Of a stretch of DNA of 64,000 bases, positions 1 to 8,495 are shown in pieces. This DNA is from Nocardioides renjunii (GTDB lineage: Bacteria > Actinomycetota > Actinomycetes > Propionibacteriales > Nocardioidaceae): positions 4,216,001 to 4,280,000 of the forward strand of contig NZ_CP141058.1 in the NCBI RefSeq assembly GCF_034661175.1, in the 5' to 3' direction. The notes beneath the pieces were generated by a model. The model saw only the letters and a list, made by a program, of their open reading frames with translations, was not told the DNA's origin and searched no databases. Each line of letters begins with the position of its first letter. The stretch's first letter is position 1. The translations under genes and the position numbers were made by a program.

Positions 1-765
1 GCCTTCCCCTTCGTGCACCTCGCGCTCCTGCTGCTCGCCGGCGGCTTCGGGCTGGCCGACGTCGGCACCTGGCTGGGCTGGTACGTCGTGGGCAAGATCG
101 CCGTCGGCCTCGTCGTCGGCGTGGGCGCCGGCTGGCTGTTCGGACGCCAGGCGTTCCACGCCCGCAACGAGAAGCTGCGCCTGGCCGACGCCGGGGAGCC
201 GCTCCTCGCCCTCGCGGCGCTGCTGACGTCGTACGGCGCGGCGGAGCTGGTCGGCGGCTACGGCTTCCTCGCCGTCTTCGCCTGCGCGGTGCGGCTGCGC
301 TCGTCCTCGCGCGGCCACTCCTACCAGCGCGCCATGCACGGTGTGGTCGAGCGCCTCGAGCGCCTGATGACGCTGCTGGTGCTGCTCGTCCTCGGCATGG
401 CGATGACCCAGGGCCTGCTCGAGCACCTGGACTGGCGTGGGGTCGTCGTGGCGCTCGCGCTCGTGCTGGTGGTGCGCCCCCTCGCCGGCTACCTCTCCCT
501 CGCGGTGCTCGCGCGCGACGAGGACGAGGAGGGCGGGCTGGACCGCGGCGAGCTCGCCGCGGTGGCCTTCTTCGGCGTGCGCGGCATCGGCTCCCTGTTC
601 TACCTGGGCTACGCCGCCAGCCACGAGCACCTGCCCGACGAGCCGTGGCTCTGGTCGACGGTCGCCTTCACGATCATCGTCTCGGTGCTGCTCCACGGGG
701 TCACCGCGACCCCGGCGATGGCACGCCTCGACGCGCGCCGCCAGCGCGAGGCCGGCACCGGCTGA
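1..765 (+). CDS. Cation:proton antiporter, NhaP type (C-terminal part, cut by window edge)
   Basis: This is the C-terminal 254 residues of a membrane antiporter that runs in from the left edge, so its start is not visible. It is a chain of hydrophobic helices separated by short charged loops. The segment FGVRGIGSLFYLGYA near the end resembles the conserved helix of NhaP-type Na+(K+)/H+ antiporters. An acidic loop (RDEDEEGGLDRGE) comes just before it. The family exchanges monovalent cations for protons across the cytoplasmic membrane. The gene ends 35 bp before the next start on the same strand. The ion specificity cannot be read from this fragment. Confidence 0.8.
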   Translation, partial: AFPFVHLALLLLAGGFGLADVGTWLGWYVVGKIAVGLVVGVGAGWLFGRQAFHARNEKLRLADAGEPLLALAALLTSYGAAELVGGYGFLAVFACAVRLRSSSRGHSYQRAMHGVVERLERLMTLLVLLVLGMAMTQGLLEHLDWRGVVVALALVLVVRPLAGYLSLAVLARDEDEEGGLDRGELAAVAFFGVRGIGSLFYLGYAASHEHLPDEPWLWSTVAFTIIVSVLLHGVTATPAMARLDARRQREAGTG

Positions 766-800
766 GGCCCGCGCGAGGGTCCGGCTGAGAGGGTGGTCCC

Positions 801-1703
801 ATGACCACCGTTCTCGTCACCGGCGCCACCGGCTTCATCGGACGCCGCCTGGTCCCGGCCCTCGTCGAGGAGGGCCACGACGTCCGCGCGATGACCCGGC
901 GTCCCGACTCCTACGACGGTCCCGGCACGGCGGTCGGGGCCGACGTGTCCGACCGCGCGTCGCTGGACCGGGCCCTCGAGGGCGCCGACGTCGCGATCTA
1001 CCTCGTCCACTCCCTCGACGACCCCGACTTCGAGCGCAAGGACGCCCAGGCCGCCCGCAACTTCAGCGCGGCCGCGGCGGCCGCGGGCGTCAGCCAGATC
1101 ATCTACATGGGCGGGCTCGGCGACGACGACGACGACCTGTCCGCGCACCTGCGCTCGCGACGCGAGGTGGAGGGCCTGCTCGGCGCGGACGGCGTACCGG
1201 TCACGGTGCTGCGCGCCGCCATCGTGGTGGGCCACGGCGGCATCTCGTGGGAGATCACCCGCCAGCTGGTCAAGAACCTGCCGGCGATGGTCGTGCCCAG
1301 GTGGGTCGGCACCCGCACGCAGCCCATCGCGCTCGACGACGTGGTCCGCTACATCGTCGGCGTGGTCGGCAACGAGCAGGCGATGGACCGGGTCTTCGAG
1401 ATCGGCGGCACCGAGCAGCTCACCTACCTCGACATGATGAAGGTCGCCGCGCAGGCCATGAACGGCCGCACGATCCCGATCATCACCGTGCCCGTGCTGA
1501 CGCCGCGCCTGTCGTCGCGCTGGCTGGCGCTGGTCACCGACGTCGACGCCACCACCGGGCGCAACCTCATCGACTCGATGACGCACGAGGTCGTCGTCAC
1601 CGACACCTCGATCCGCGACGTCGTGCCCGGCGAGCCGCTGTCCTACCGCGAGTCCGTACGCCGGGCGCTGGCCGAGCGGCAGGCCTCAGAAGAGAAGCGG
1701 TAG
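801..1703 (+). CDS. NAD(P)-binding SDR-like (atypical, NmrA-like) protein
   Basis: The product is a 300-residue protein with an N-terminal Rossmann motif TGATGFIG at residues 7-14, typical of atypical or extended short-chain dehydrogenases and NmrA-like proteins that bind NAD(P). The usual catalytic YxxxK pair is not evident, so it could be a redox sensor, a quinone-reductase-like enzyme or an epimerase relative. The ATG at 801 follows a purine-rich GAGAGGG ribosome binding site. Its 3' end overlaps by 18 bp the 3' end of the convergent CPBP protease gene. The family is confident; the substrate is unknown. Confidence 0.8.
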   Translation: MTTVLVTGATGFIGRRLVPALVEEGHDVRAMTRRPDSYDGPGTAVGADVSDRASLDRALEGADVAIYLVHSLDDPDFERKDAQAARNFSAAAAAAGVSQIIYMGGLGDDDDDLSAHLRSRREVEGLLGADGVPVTVLRAAIVVGHGGISWEITRQLVKNLPAMVVPRWVGTRTQPIALDDVVRYIVGVVGNEQAMDRVFEIGGTEQLTYLDMMKVAAQAMNGRTIPIITVPVLTPRLSSRWLALVTDVDATTGRNLIDSMTHEVVVTDTSIRDVVPGEPLSYRESVRRALAERQASEEKR

Positions 1704-2372
1704 CAGGAACAGCATCGACAGCGACCACGTGATGTGGGTCAGGATCGGCGCCAGGATGCCGCCGCTAGCCCGCCGCTCCAGGCCGCACACCGCTCCCAGC
1801 AGGATGGCCGCGAAGGCGAGCATGACGTTGCCGGTCGCGAGGGTCGCGACGACGTAGGCGAGGGTGGTCCACAGCACGGGGTGCCGCGGGATGGCGGCGT
1901 ACATCGCGCCGCGGAAGAACAGCTCCTCGGCGATGCCGTTGAAGAACGTGATGATCGCCAGCACCGTCAGCGAGCCCTCGTCGGCGTACTCGAGCACGGA
2001 GCTGACGTAGCGCGCGAGCGGGTCGATCTCGCGCACCACCAGCGAGCCGAGGACGAAGATGCCGACCATGAGCAGCCCGAGCAGGATCGGCGCGAGGATC
2101 GGGCGGATGAAGACCTCGCCCTCGCCGGCGATCCGGCCGAGGTGGAGGCGGCCGGAGAGGAAGGCGCCCGCGGCCCACACCCCCGCCAGCACGATGGCGG
2201 CGACGTAGAAGGTGTTGCCGCCCGGCTCGAGGCGCAGCGAGTACCCCAGCACCGCCGCCCCGACCAGGACGACGACGGCCGCGACCAGCTGCCGGCGGCG
2301 GAACGCCTCGGCGCTGTCGCGCTGGTCGCGCGGGACCACGTCCCACAGGGACCGCTGGATGAAGGTGCGCAT
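1686..2372 (-). CDS. CPBP-family intramembrane metalloprotease
   Basis: The 228-residue membrane protein has several hydrophobic helices and the CPBP (CAAX protease and bacteriocin-processing) signature: EELFFRG with the two glutamates at about residues 149-150 and the arginine at 154, and a later HITWS motif near residue 213 that supplies a conserved histidine. Family members are intramembrane proteases or putative abortive-infection or bacteriocin-immunity proteins. The ATG at 2372 is preferred over the in-frame GTG three codons upstream because an AGGG motif lies 8 nt before it. The gene follows the LLM oxidoreductase on the same strand with only about 10 bp between, so the two may be cotranscribed. 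The substrate is unknown. Confidence 0.8.
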   Translation of the reverse strand: MRTFIQRSLWDVVPRDQRDSAEAFRRRQLVAAVVVLVGAAVLGYSLRLEPGGNTFYVAAIVLAGVWAAGAFLSGRLHLGRIAGEGEVFIRPILAPILLGLLMVGIFVLGSLVVREIDPLARYVSSVLEYADEGSLTVLAIITFFNGIAEELFFRGAMYAAIPRHPVLWTTLAYVVATLATGNVMLAFAAILLGAVCGLERRASGGILAPILTHITWSLSMLFLLPLLF

Positions 2373-2382
2373 GCCACCCACC

Positions 2383-3459
2383 CTAGGAAACGGTCAAGAG
2401 CTCGCGGACGCGAGGGATGACTTCCTCGCCGTAGAGGCGGATCGACTCGAGCCGCTGCTCGTGCGGCAGGGAGCCGACGGAGTACTTGAGCTGGAAGCGG
2501 GACAGGCCCAGGGTGCGGACCGCCCAGGCGATCTTCTGGGCCACCGTCTCCGGCGAGCCGACGAAGAGGGCGCCCTGCGGGCTGGCGGCCTGCTCGAAGG
2601 CGATCCGGCTGTAGGGACCCCAGCCGCGCTCGCGGCCGATGCGGGTCACGACCTCGGCCTGGTGCGGGTAGAGCTGGGCGCGGGCCTCGTCGTCGGTGGC
2701 GGCGACGTGGCCCGGGGAGTGCATGCCGATGGGCAGCTCCGGGAGACCCAGCTGGCCGAGCGCGTCGCGGTAGAGGTCGGCCAGCGGGACGAACGCCGCG
2801 GGCGAGCCGCCGATGACGGCGAGCATCAACGGCATGCCGTAGCGCGCCGCGCGCACCACGGACTCCGGCGTGCCACCGACCCCGATCCACGCGGGCACCC
2901 GACCGGCCGCCGTGGTGGGGTAGACCCGCTGGTCGACCAGCGGCGGGCGGAAGCTGCCCTCCCACGACACCGGCTGCTCGGACTGGAGCGCGGCGAAGAG
3001 GTCGAGCTTCTCGGAGAACAGCCGGTCGTAGTCCGCGAGGTCGAGGCCGAACAGGCCGAACGACTCGATGAACGAGCCGCGGCCCAGCTGCACCTCGGCG
3101 CGCCCACCGGAGACGGCGTCCAGCGTCGCGAACCGCTCGTAGACGCGGATCGGGTCGTCGGAGGAGAGCACCGTGACGCCCGTGCCGAGGCGGATCCGCT
3201 CGGTGCGGCCGGCGATCGCGGCCAGCACCACGTCGGGTGCGGTGATGGCGTAGTCGGGGCGGTGGTGCTCACCGAGGCCGACGTAGTCGATGCCCACCCG
3301 GTCGGCGAGCACCGCCTCGGCCACGACCTCGCGGAGCGTCTCGGCGTGGTTGCCCGGCGCACCGTCGAGCGGGGCGTCGCCGAAGGTGTCGAGCCCGAGC
3401 GAGGGGTGCTCCCTCGTGCCGAGCACGCTGTGGTCGAAGGGGGCGGTCGAGCCGGACAT
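2383..3459 (-). CDS. LLM-class flavin-dependent oxidoreductase (luciferase-like)
   Basis: The 358-residue protein has the luciferase-like TIM-barrel pattern: EHHRPDYAIT near residue 75, the RIRLGTGVTVLSS strand, the ERFATLDAVSGGRAEVQLGRG stretch, and a C-terminal IAWAVRTLGLSRFQLK segment. Enzymes of this class use FMN or F420 to oxidise or reduce small organics; actinobacterial members often use F420, but that cannot be decided here. The ATG at 3459 matches the typical N-terminus; the open frame extends upstream as low-complexity sequence that does not look like the family. The next gene downstream is the CPBP protease. Confidence 0.85.
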   Translation of the reverse strand: MSGSTAPFDHSVLGTREHPSLGLDTFGDAPLDGAPGNHAETLREVVAEAVLADRVGIDYVGLGEHHRPDYAITAPDVVLAAIAGRTERIRLGTGVTVLSSDDPIRVYERFATLDAVSGGRAEVQLGRGSFIESFGLFGLDLADYDRLFSEKLDLFAALQSEQPVSWEGSFRPPLVDQRVYPTTAAGRVPAWIGVGGTPESVVRAARYGMPLMLAVIGGSPAAFVPLADLYRDALGQLGLPELPIGMHSPGHVAATDDEARAQLYPHQAEVVTRIGRERGWGPYSRIAFEQAASPQGALFVGSPETVAQKIAWAVRTLGLSRFQLKYSVGSLPHEQRLESIRLYGEEVIPRVRELLTVS

Positions 3460-3529
3460 CGGACTCCTCAAGGTTGGTTGAAGAGTGAACCATGGCCGCG
3501 ATGCGGCCATTCCCGACAGCCGGCGGGCC

Positions 3530-4654
3530 TCACTCCCCGGCCGTGATGCGGGCCAGCGCCACCACCGCCTGCGCACGGGACTCGTCGTCCTGCGCCGCCT
3601 CCAGCAGCTCGCGCTGCCGGCGGGCACCCGTGCCGTCGGCGAGGAGCCGCGCCAGCCCCGCCGACACGAGGTCGTGGTCGCCGGCGTCGCGCAGCGCGTC
3701 CCCGACGTGCTCGAGGAGGTCGGCCACGACGTCGGCGGCGGGCCGCGAGGTGCCCGTGGGAGGGTGCACGAGCTCGCCGGTCAGCCCGTAGCGACCGGCC
3801 TTCCACCCCGCGAGGCGGATCAGCGGCGCCGGTACGTCCGGAGCCGCCACTCCCTCGGACCAGTGGCGTGCGGCGGTCTCGACCAGCGCACGGGCGAGGG
3901 CGGCGACCACGACGGTGTCGCGGACGTCGAGGCAGACGTCGGCCGTGCGGATCTCCACGGTCGGGTGCCGTGCGGACAGCCGCGCGTCGGTGTAGACCAT
4001 CGCCTCGTCCACCAGGACGTCGGTGGCCAGCATCGCCTCGACGTAGCGGCGGTAGGCGTCGGCCGAGCCGAGCAGCGGCGTGGGCCCGGAGCTCGCCCAG
4101 CGCATCATCATCTGCGACCGGTAGCTCTCGTAGGCGGTGTCGAGCGACTGCGACCAGGGGGAGTTGGCGCTGATCGCGAGCAGCAGCGGCAGCCACGTGC
4201 GGATCCGGTCGAGGACCCCCACCCCCTCGTCGGCACCCGAGACCTCGACGTGGACGTGGCACCCGCACACGAGCTGCTCGGCGATGGTGAGGCCGTAGCG
4301 CTGCGCCATCACGTCGTAGCGCGGACTGCGCATGACGCGGGTGTCGCCAGCGAGCGGCGAGGTCCCGGACGCGAGGACCCGGGCGCCGACCTCGAGCGCG
4401 CCGGCGCGGGCACGCTCGCGCCACGCGCGCAGGGCGTCCTCGAGCGCTGCCAGGCTGCGGACGGGCGGGGTGTCGGTCTCGACCTGGGTCTTGTGGAGCT
4501 CGTGCCCGATCGAGCCACCGTGGTCGTCGCTGGGTGCCGGGTCCTGCCGCTCCCTGGCCTCTGCAGCCCGGATCACCTCCGAGGCGACGTTGCGCGGCTC
4601 TCCCGAGCGCGCGTCGACGAGGACCAGCTCCTCCTCCACCCCCAGTGACCGCAT
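3530..4654 (-). CDS. YbdK-type carboxylate-amine ligase (glutamate-cysteine ligase 2 family)
   Basis: The 374-residue protein begins with LGVEEELVLVD, the conserved start of the GCS2/YbdK family, and has the CGCHVHVEV strand, ISANSPWS, the YESYRSQMM helix and PTVEIRTAD. Members catalyse ATP-dependent ligation of glutamate to an amine or to cysteine. In actinobacteria the reaction may be weak gamma-glutamylcysteine synthesis, and some relatives act in ergothioneine or mycothiol-adjacent metabolism. The ATG at 4654 is used because the longer open frame adds only an arginine-rich leader not expected in the family. The neighbours give no pathway clue. Confidence 0.85.
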   Translation of the reverse strand: MRSLGVEEELVLVDARSGEPRNVASEVIRAAEARERQDPAPSDDHGGSIGHELHKTQVETDTPPVRSLAALEDALRAWRERARAGALEVGARVLASGTSPLAGDTRVMRSPRYDVMAQRYGLTIAEQLVCGCHVHVEVSGADEGVGVLDRIRTWLPLLLAISANSPWSQSLDTAYESYRSQMMMRWASSGPTPLLGSADAYRRYVEAMLATDVLVDEAMVYTDARLSARHPTVEIRTADVCLDVRDTVVVAALARALVETAARHWSEGVAAPDVPAPLIRLAGWKAGRYGLTGELVHPPTGTSRPAADVVADLLEHVGDALRDAGDHDLVSAGLARLLADGTGARRQRELLEAAQDDESRAQAVVALARITAGE

Positions 4655-4728
4655 GCGTCGATCCAAGCACCGCCCGGCGTGGCCGCGGCCCATCTCTTCG
4701 GGCAGGGATGTGAGCGGCGCTGAAATGG

Positions 4729-4767
4729 GGTTCGCCCGTGAGTCCCTCGGGAACTCACGGGCGAACC
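4729..4767 (-). terminator. Strong hairpin downstream of the DEAD-box helicase gene
   Basis: Arms GGTTCGCCCGTGAGT (4729-4743) and ACTCACGGGCGAACC (4753-4767) pair perfectly over 15 bp. The hairpin sits about 30 bp past the stop of the minus-strand helicase gene and is followed on that strand by CCATTTC. It is a likely terminator with a weak U tract. Confidence 0.7.
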
Positions 4768-4795
4768 GCTGAGCTGGTGCGTCAGCCGGTGCGGG

Positions 4796-6313
4796 TCAGC
4801 GACCGCGGCTGAACGACGACGCGCTGTGGGCGCCGGAGCGCGGGGCCGAGGCGCCGGACTGCCCACCCTGGCCGCCGCGACGACGGCGGTTGCCGCCACC
4901 GCCCTGGCCGCCGCCGGAGGCCTGACCGCCCTGGGCGCCGGCCGAGCCCTGGCCGCCGCCGGAGCGACGACGCTGGCCGCCACCGGCGGGGGCGCTGCCG
5001 CTCTCGCTGGTGTAGGTGGTCGGGTTGCCGCGGCGCGACTGGCCGTTGGTCTGGCCGGTGCGGCGGGCGCGCTTGCGCTGCGCGTTGCCACCGGTGGAGC
5101 GACCGCCCCCGGTGGAGACCGGGACGTCGACGACCAGGCCGCCGGGCACCAGCGTCCGCTCGCCGGGCGCGAGCTGCTCGAGCACCGGGTGGCCGGGGCC
5201 GTTGACCTTGGTGGTGGTCGGCTTGATCCCGGCCAGACGGGTCAGGTCGCGCACGTCGCGCTGCTGCTCGTCGGTCATGAGGGTGATGACGGTGCCCTCG
5301 GCGCCGGCGCGCGCCGTACGACCCGAGCGGTGCAGGTAGGCCTTGTGCTCGACCGGCGGGTCGGCGTGCACGACCAGCGCGACGTCGTCGACGTGGATGC
5401 CCCGGGCCGCGATGTCGGTGGCGACCAGCGTCGTGGCGGTGCCGGCGTGGAACGCCTCCATGTTGCGGGTGCGCGCGTTCTGCGACAGGTTGCCGTGCAG
5501 CTCGACGCTGGGCACGCCCGACTTGTTGAGCTGGCGGGCGAGGGCCTTGGCGCCGTACTTGGTGCGGGTGAAGACGACGGTGCGACCGGGGGCGCTCGTC
5601 AGGTCGACCAGCACCGGCACGCGCTGCTCGCGGCTCAGGTGCAGCACGTGGTGGTGCATGGTGCCGACGGGCGACTGCGCCGAGTCGGCCTCGTGCGTGG
5701 CCGGGTCGGTGAGGAAGCGCTTGACGAGGACGTCGATCGCCTTGTCGAGCGTGGCCGAGAACAGCATCCGCTGGCCGTTGCGAGGGGTCTTGTCCATGAT
5801 GCGCCGCACGCCGGGCAGGAAGCCGAGGTCGGCCATGTGGTCGGCCTCGTCGAGGATGGTGACCTCGATCGCCGAGAGGTCGGCGTAGCCCTGGCCCATG
5901 AGGTCCTCGAGGCGGCCGGGGCAGGCGATGACGACGTCGACGCCCTTCTTGAGCGCGGTGGTCTGCGGGCCCTGGCCGACGCCGCCGTAGATCACGACGG
6001 TCGAGAGGCCGGCGGCCTTGGCCAGCGGGGCGAGCGAGGCGTGGATCTGGCCCACGAGCTCGCGGGTCGGGGCGAGGATCAGCGCGCGCGGCTTGCGCGG
6101 CATCGCCGGCAGCTTGCTCTTGTCGAGGCGAGACACCAGGGGGAGGAGGAAGGCGTACGTCTTGCCGGAGCCGGTGCGGCCACGGCCGAGGACGTCGCGG
6201 CCGGCGAGGCTGTCGGGCAGCGTCGCGGCCTGGATCGGGGTGGGAGTGGTGATGCCCTGCTGCTCCAGGATCTGGGCGAGCGAGGACGGGACGCCGAGGG
6301 CGGCGAAGGTCAT
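4796..6313 (-). CDS. DEAD-box ATP-dependent RNA helicase with Gly/Arg-rich tail
   Basis: The 505-residue protein carries all helicase motifs: a Q-motif phenylalanine near the N-terminus, Walker A GRTGSGKT near residue 45, PTREL, LDEADHM, SAT, VATDIAARGIHV and HRSGRTARAG. The last 130 residues are low-complexity Gly/Arg/Ser-rich (repeated GGGQGG and RRRGG), as in RhlE-like helicases where such tails bind RNA or drive condensate formation. It probably remodels RNA in ribosome assembly or cold adaptation. The ATG at 6313 is preferred to a GTG ten codons upstream because only the ATG has a GAAAG-like site before it. A second, longer helicase lies at 49.9-51.6 kb. Confidence 0.9.
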   Translation of the reverse strand: MTFAALGVPSSLAQILEQQGITTPTPIQAATLPDSLAGRDVLGRGRTGSGKTYAFLLPLVSRLDKSKLPAMPRKPRALILAPTRELVGQIHASLAPLAKAAGLSTVVIYGGVGQGPQTTALKKGVDVVIACPGRLEDLMGQGYADLSAIEVTILDEADHMADLGFLPGVRRIMDKTPRNGQRMLFSATLDKAIDVLVKRFLTDPATHEADSAQSPVGTMHHHVLHLSREQRVPVLVDLTSAPGRTVVFTRTKYGAKALARQLNKSGVPSVELHGNLSQNARTRNMEAFHAGTATTLVATDIAARGIHVDDVALVVHADPPVEHKAYLHRSGRTARAGAEGTVITLMTDEQQRDVRDLTRLAGIKPTTTKVNGPGHPVLEQLAPGERTLVPGGLVVDVPVSTGGGRSTGGNAQRKRARRTGQTNGQSRRGNPTTYTSESGSAPAGGGQRRRSGGGQGSAGAQGGQASGGGQGGGGNRRRRGGQGGQSGASAPRSGAHSASSFSRGR

Positions 6314-6531
6314 GTGAGTTGCTTTCGGTTGGCGTCTCGCCACCGTGAGCCGCTGCGCTGGACGTGTGCGGCGTACGTGCCTCAGAAGTGAGGGAAGGAG
6401 CCGCTGTCAAGCGGCGACCTGCGCCCGGGGCAAGACCGGCCGGGCGTCTGTGGACCCAACGCTAGCGTGACGGGTGGTGTTCCCGTGAATCGTTCGCGGT
6501 GTGAGTCCCGCCTCGGACGCAGGTCGACTCC
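6314..6531 (-). promoter_or_regulatory. Helicase leader region with TAGCGT -10 candidate
   Basis: This 218-bp gap contains a 10-bp palindrome ACGCTAGCGT at 6459-6468. Read on the minus strand it gives a TAGCGT -10 hexamer (6459-6464). Transcription from it would leave a 5' leader of about 140 nt before the helicase ATG. No open frame or known riboswitch pattern was recognised in the leader. Confidence 0.35.
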
Positions 6532-6963
6532 TCAGGCGCAGCAGGGCGCGGCGTCCCCGACCAGCTGCTCGCGGGACTCCTCGACCACCACCTCGGTGAG
6601 GTCGTCGGTGATCGTGTAGACCTCCCAGCGCTCGCCGTCGGGCGTGCCCTGCACCCAGAACTTGTCCTGCTTGGCGTAGCAGCACGTGGTGTCGCGCTCC
6701 TCGGTCGTGGCGAGGCCGGCTGCGGCCAGGCGGGTGAGCTCCGCGTCGACCGTGTCGACGTCCGACACCTCCACGCCGAGGTGGTTCACGCTGCCGCCGT
6801 GCCCGGCGTTCTCGATGAGGACGAGCTTGAGGGGCGGCTCGGCGACCGCGAAGTTCGCGTAGCCGGGACGGACCTTGTGCGGCGCCGTGCCGAAGAGGGT
6901 GGAGTAGAAGGCGATCGACGTCTCGAGGTCGTCGACGTTGAGGGCGAGCTGCAGGCGGGACAT
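6532..6963 (-). CDS. arsI: ArsI/CadI-type C-As lyase (vicinal oxygen chelate family)
   Basis: The 143-residue protein is a single VOC-fold unit. The vicinal cysteine pair at residues 94-95 within DTTCCYAKQDKFWV is the hallmark of ArsI dioxygenases, which bind trivalent methylarsenicals and cleave the carbon-arsenic bond with Fe(II) and O2. A histidine in NHLGVEV (about residue 61) fits a metal ligand. The closely related CadI proteins are induced by cadmium, so that name is an alternative. The C-terminus ends in APCCA, a second cysteine pair. The ATG at 6963 gives the canonical MSRLQLALNV start. The gene is divergent from arsR-acr3-arsC, which supports an arsenic role. Confidence 0.88.
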   Translation of the reverse strand: MSRLQLALNVDDLETSIAFYSTLFGTAPHKVRPGYANFAVAEPPLKLVLIENAGHGGSVNHLGVEVSDVDTVDAELTRLAAAGLATTEERDTTCCYAKQDKFWVQGTPDGERWEVYTITDDLTEVVVEESREQLVGDAAPCCA

Positions 6964-6997
6964 GGTGGCGCTCCGTTCACGTGGGTTCATATAGATG

Positions 6998-7050
6998 GAT
7001 GTCGATGTCCCGAGGTTGCACTACGCATCGACGTCTGTCAATATCGACGG
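6998..7050. promoter_or_regulatory. Divergent ars operator/promoter region
   Basis: The gap between arsI and arsR contains an inverted repeat, GATGTCGATG (6998-7007) and CATCGACGTC (7026-7035), matching at 9 of 10 positions. Related ATCGAC words recur at about 7044-7049 and just past the arsR start. AT-rich TATAGAT and CAATAT stretches nearby are candidate -10 elements. ArsR-family repressors bind such dyads. The arsR GTG lies almost immediately after the last word, so its transcript may be leaderless. Confidence 0.5.
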
Positions 7051-7407
7051 GTGTCGAAGTCTGCGCTCACCCTGACCCCCGTCGAGACCGCGGCGTGCTG
7101 CTCCCCCCTGCTGCGCGAGCCCCTCTCCACCGTCCAGGCCGAGCGCGTCGCCCCGCTCCTCAAGGCGCTGGCCGACCCCGTCCGGCTGCGGCTCGTGTCG
7201 ATCGTCGCGGCCAGCGAGGGCGGCGAGGCCTGCGTCTGCGACCTCAACGACGCCTTCGACCTCTCCCAGCCGACCATCAGCCACCACCTCAAGGTGCTGC
7301 ACGACGCCGGCCTGCTCGACCGCACCAAGCGGGGCGTGTGGGTCTACTACGCCGTACGCCGCGAGGTGCTCGCCGACGTGGCCGCCCTCATCGGCGGGAG
7401 CGCGTGA
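7051..7407 (+). CDS. arsR: ArsR/SmtB-family metalloregulator
   Basis: The 118-residue winged-helix repressor has the ArsR core: LADPVRLRLVSIV, then ACVCDLND with a CxC pair at residues 61 and 63 (the arsenite-binding ELCVCDL position in many ArsR proteins), and the recognition helix QPTISHHLKVLHDAGLL. A further CC pair sits at residues 16-17. It should release DNA when As(III) or Sb(III) binds. The GTG at 7051 is chosen because upstream sequence is operator-like rather than coding. It overlaps the next gene by 4 bp (GTGA), so it heads an arsR-acr3-arsC operon. Confidence 0.92.
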   Translation: MSKSALTLTPVETAACCSPLLREPLSTVQAERVAPLLKALADPVRLRLVSIVAASEGGEACVCDLNDAFDLSQPTISHHLKVLHDAGLLDRTKRGVWVYYAVRREVLADVAALIGGSA

Positions 7408-8495
7408 GCGCCGATGGCGAGGTCGTCGACCGGCTCTCGACCCTCGACCGCTTCCTGCCACTGTGGATCGGTCTGGCCATGGCGGGCGGGCTGCTCCTCG
7501 GCCGCACGGTGCCCGGAATCGACGACGCACTCTCGGCGGTCGAGGTCGGCGGGGTCTCGCTGCCCATCGCCGTAGGACTGCTGGTGATGATGTACCCGGT
7601 GCTCGCCAAGGTCCGCTACGACCGCCTCGACACCGTCACCGCTGACAGGCGCCTGCTCGTGGCGTCGCTCGCGCTCAACTGGCTCGTCGGCCCGGCGCTG
7701 ATGTTCGCGCTGGCCTGGACGATGCTGCCGGACCTCCCCGCCTACCGCACGGGGCTCATCATCGTCGGCCTCGCGCGCTGCATCGCCATGGTCATCATCT
7801 GGAACGACCTCGCCTGCGGCGACCGGGAGGCCGCGGCGGTGCTCGTGGCCCTGAACTCGGTGTTTCAGGTCGTCGCCTTCGCCGGTCTCGGCTGGTTCTA
7901 CCTCGAGGCCCTCCCGCGCCTGCTGGGTCTCGACGGTGCGGCGCTCGACATCTCGGCGTGGGAGATCGCCGCGTCCGTGCTGGTCTTCCTGGGGGTGCCA
8001 CTGCTGCTGGGCTGGCTGTCACGGACCTACGGTGAGCGGGTCCGGGGCCGGGAGTGGTACGAGTCGGCGTTCCTGCCGCGGGTCGGGCCGTGGGCGCTCA
8101 TCGGCCTGCTCTTCACGATCGTCGTGCTGTTCGCGCTCCAGGGCGAGCAGGTGACCGACCGGCCGCTCGACGTGGCACGCATCGCGCTCCCGCTGCTGGT
8201 CTACTTCGCGCTCATGTGGGGAGGCGGCTTCGTGCTCGGCCGCCTCCTCGGCATGTCGTACGCCCGTACCACCACGCTGGCCTTCACCGCCGCCGGCAAC
8301 AACTTCGAGCTGGCCATCGCCGTCGCCATCGCGACCTTCGGGGTCACGTCGGGTCAGGCCCTCGCGGGCGTCGTGGGTCCGCTCATCGAGGTTCCCGTGC
8401 TCGTCGCCCTCGTCTACGTCAGCCTTGCCCTGCGCGACCGCTTCCCCCACCCCGACACCGACCCCGTCCCGTCCGTCCAGGAGAGCGCCCGATGA
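7404..8495 (+). CDS. acr3: Arsenite efflux permease, ACR3 family
   Basis: The 363-residue protein has about ten hydrophobic helices. The ACR3 motif ARCIAMVIIWNDLACGD contains the essential cysteine (about residue 126), and a conserved AGNNFELAIAVAIATFG helix lies near the C-terminus. ACR3 carriers export As(OH)3 from the cytoplasm without an ATPase subunit. The GTG start overlaps the arsR stop and its own stop overlaps the arsC start, giving tight translational coupling. Length and topology are normal for the family. Confidence 0.93.
   Translation: MSADGEVVDRLSTLDRFLPLWIGLAMAGGLLLGRTVPGIDDALSAVEVGGVSLPIAVGLLVMMYPVLAKVRYDRLDTVTADRRLLVASLALNWLVGPALMFALAWTMLPDLPAYRTGLIIVGLARCIAMVIIWNDLACGDREAAAVLVALNSVFQVVAFAGLGWFYLEALPRLLGLDGAALDISAWEIAASVLVFLGVPLLLGWLSRTYGERVRGREWYESAFLPRVGPWALIGLLFTIVVLFALQGEQVTDRPLDVARIALPLLVYFALMWGGGFVLGRLLGMSYARTTTLAFTAAGNNFELAIAVAIATFGVTSGQALAGVVGPLIEVPVLVALVYVSLALRDRFPHPDTDPVPSVQESAR

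Noticed and set aside
437..1732. Long open frames on both strands across the first genes.
   Set aside because: They are arginine/alanine-rich shadow frames of the antiporter and SDR genes, caused by high GC, and match no family.
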